From Pseudomonas sp. S35 (GTDB taxonomy: Bacteria; Pseudomonadota; Gammaproteobacteria; Pseudomonadales; Pseudomonadaceae), in contig NZ_CP019431.1 in the NCBI RefSeq assembly GCF_009866765.1, forward strand, positions 4,526,001 to 4,590,000: 64,000 nucleotides of DNA, written 5' to 3'. Of this stretch, positions 62,688 through 64,000 are shown in pieces (positions within the stretch are counted from its first letter, which is position 1; each line of letters begins with the position of its first letter). Below the pieces are notes generated by a model. It was not told the DNA's origin. It saw only the letters and a list, made by a program, of their open reading frames with translations, and did no database searches. Position numbers and translations under genes: made by a program.

Positions 62688-64000
62688 TTAGAGGCTGGCG
62701 ACCGCTGCCGCCAGGGCCCGACCAAAGATTTCTGCCACGCGGTCGACTTCGGCCGCGGTGATCACCAGCGGTGGCAAGAAGCGCACTACGCTGCCGTGGC
62801 GACCGCCCAGTTCCAGGATCAGGCCCCTCTTGAGGCATTCGCGCTGTACCAACGGCGCCAAATGGCGATGCACCGGTGGGTGGCCCTGGTAATCGAGGGT
62901 GCCGTCCGGGTCCACCAACTCCACGCCGAGCATCAGCCCGCGCCCACGGATATCCCCCAGTTGCGCAAAGTCGCGCTGCAGGAGGCGCAGGTGTTCAACG
63001 AGGCGCTCACCCATCGCCGCCGCGTGGCCGGCCAAGTCGTGGTCCTTGAGGTAGCGCATCACCACCGAACCTGTGGCCATGGCCATCTGATTGCCACGGA
63101 ACGTCCCGGCATGGGCGCCCGGCAGCCAGGTGTCGAGCCAGTCGCGGTACACCACCACCGCCAGCGGCAGGCTGCCGCCGATGGCTTTGGACATCACCAC
63201 CACATCCGGAATGATGCCCGCGTGTTCAAAGGCGAACATTTTGCCAGTGCGGCCGAAACCGCTCTGGATCTCATCGACGATCAAGGCCACACCGGCCTGC
63301 TCAGTGATGCGACGCAGACCGCGCAGCCAGTCGAGGTCCGCAGGGATCACGCCGCCTTCGCCCTGCACCGCTTCGACAATCACCGCCGCCGGCAACAGCA
63401 CCCCGGCTTCCGGGTCATTGAGCAGGTTCTCCAGGTAATGCAGGTTGACCCGCACACCTTCCGCGCCGCCCAGGCCAAACGGGCAACGATAATCGTAGGG
63501 GTACGGCAGAAATTGCACGCCATTGCCGAGCAGCGCACCCAAGGGTTTCTTCGGCCCGAGGCTGCCCATCAGGCTCAATGCGCCCTGGCTCATGCCGTGA
63601 TAACCGCCCTGGAACGACAGCACCGTGCTGCGCCCGGTGGCCGTGCGCACCAGTTTCAACGCGGCTTCCACCGCGTCGGTGCCGGTAGGGCCGCAGAACT
63701 GGATTTTCGCTTCCCGCGCCAACTCCGCCGGCAACAGGCCAAACAGATCCTGTACGAACTGGTCCTTGACCGGGGTGGTCAGGTCAAGCGTGTGCAACGG
63801 CAACTCATCGCTCAGCACTTGCTGAATAGCTTCGATCACCGCCGGATGGTTATGCCCCAGCGCCAGGGTACCGGCACCGGCCAGGCAGTCGATGAACTGA
63901 CGGCCTTCCACGTCTTCCACGTAAATGCCCTTGGCGCGCTTGAGTGCCAGGGGAATGCGTCGCGGATAACTGCGGGCGTTGGATTCCTGCTGGCGCTGGC
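62688..64000 (-). CDS. pvdH: Diaminobutyrate–2-oxoglutarate aminotransferase, PvdH-like (partial, N-terminus beyond window)
   Basis: About 437 residues of a class III aminotransferase. The frame stays open to the window edge ('[41 protein letters not shown]'), so an apparent GTG start at 63920 is internal. '[17 protein letters not shown]', '[18 protein letters not shown]' and the PLP lysine in '[16 protein letters not shown]' are clear. It makes L-2,4-diaminobutyrate, a pyoverdine precursor. The mbtH neighbour 82 nt downstream supports this over other omega-aminotransferases. Confidence 0.85.
   Translation of the reverse strand, partial: QRQQESNARSYPRRIPLALKRAKGIYVEDVEGRQFIDCLAGAGTLALGHNHPAVIEAIQQVLSDELPLHTLDLTTPVKDQFVQDLFGLLPAELAREAKIQFCGPTGTDAVEAALKLVRTATGRSTVLSFQGGYHGMSQGALSLMGSLGPKKPLGALLGNGVQFLPYPYDYRCPFGLGGAEGVRVNLHYLENLLNDPEAGVLLPAAVIVEAVQGEGGVIPADLDWLRGLRRITEQAGVALIVDEIQSGFGRTGKMFAFEHAGIIPDVVVMSKAIGGSLPLAVVVYRDWLDTWLPGAHAGTFRGNQMAMATGSVVMRYLKDHDLAGHAAAMGERLVEHLRLLQRDFAQLGDIRGRGLMLGVELVDPDGTLDYQGHPPVHRHLAPLVQRECLKRGLILELGGRHGSVVRFLPPLVITAAEVDRVAEIFGRALAAAVASL

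Noticed and set aside
63920..63922. GTG as start codon of the PvdH-like gene
   Set aside because: The frame and recognisable aminotransferase sequence continue upstream to the window edge.

Overview
The window is a GC-rich chromosomal segment of a Pseudomonas, most likely of the P. fluorescens group. Evidence for this is the neighbourhood aroC–MFS–prmB–folE, the urate/allantoin block, minCDE next to a lauroyl acyltransferase gene, the NAGGN osmolyte genes, an MbtH/diaminobutyrate aminotransferase pair of pyoverdine type at the right edge, and many REP/REPIN palindromes of the 'GTGGGAGGGGGCTTGC' kind. No rRNA, tRNA, CRISPR array or intact mobile element was found. The only visible sign of a past integrative element is a broken tyrosine recombinase.

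Layout. 1–5.9 kb (minus strand): a chaperone–usher fimbrial operon with major subunit, minor subunit, usher, chaperone and at least three further subunits, running off the left edge. It is preceded by an AT-rich control region. 6.4–7.5 kb: a thiolase. 7.7–8.76 kb: a tandem array of seven REPIN-like units. 8.8–12.4 kb: a tandem-domain PPK2 kinase and mnmC, then a structured 3' region and the integrase remnant. 13–17.8 kb: the three-gene operon for the osmoprotectant N-acetylglutaminylglutamine amide, followed by yheU and a csrA/rsm paralogue. 18.4–25.4 kb: SDR, DUF3309 peptide, LTA-synthase-like sulfatase, PLDc_N-like peptide, a hypothetical protein, an ankyrin protein and an acyl-CoA synthetase. 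25.8–29.4 kb: a DUF3509 gene behind a sigma-54 promoter candidate, a LuxR-type DNA-binding protein, and an aroC–MFS–acireductone-dioxygenase-like operon whose last member has lost three of its four metal ligands. 29.6–37.8 kb: hydrolase, membrane proteins, prmB, cysteine hydrolase, Smr protein, folE, glutaredoxin, GST, aminotransferase and a divergent MarR regulator.

38–53 kb is a purine salvage and catabolism region: an AzgA-type purine permease, uraH, puuE, uraD, alc, allA, puuD, an NCS2 permease and a Tsx-type nucleoside channel. A LysE exporter and a 1689-residue 'dermonecrotic toxin' (DUF6543-like) protein sit between the permease and uraH. The same operator-like dyad, TTGT-N2-ACAA, lies upstream of the permease, of uraH and of puuE, and an AACAATAA Crc/Hfq-type motif lies just before three start codons. 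Together these suggest one regulon under induction and catabolite repression.

53–64 kb: patatin phospholipase, lauroyl acyltransferase, minCDE, an RluA-type pseudouridine synthase, an M18 aminopeptidase, a small membrane protein, a large MscS-type channel, MbtH and the start-less end of a PvdH-type aminotransferase. All functional assignments come from reading translated motifs and remembered family features. No database search was run.
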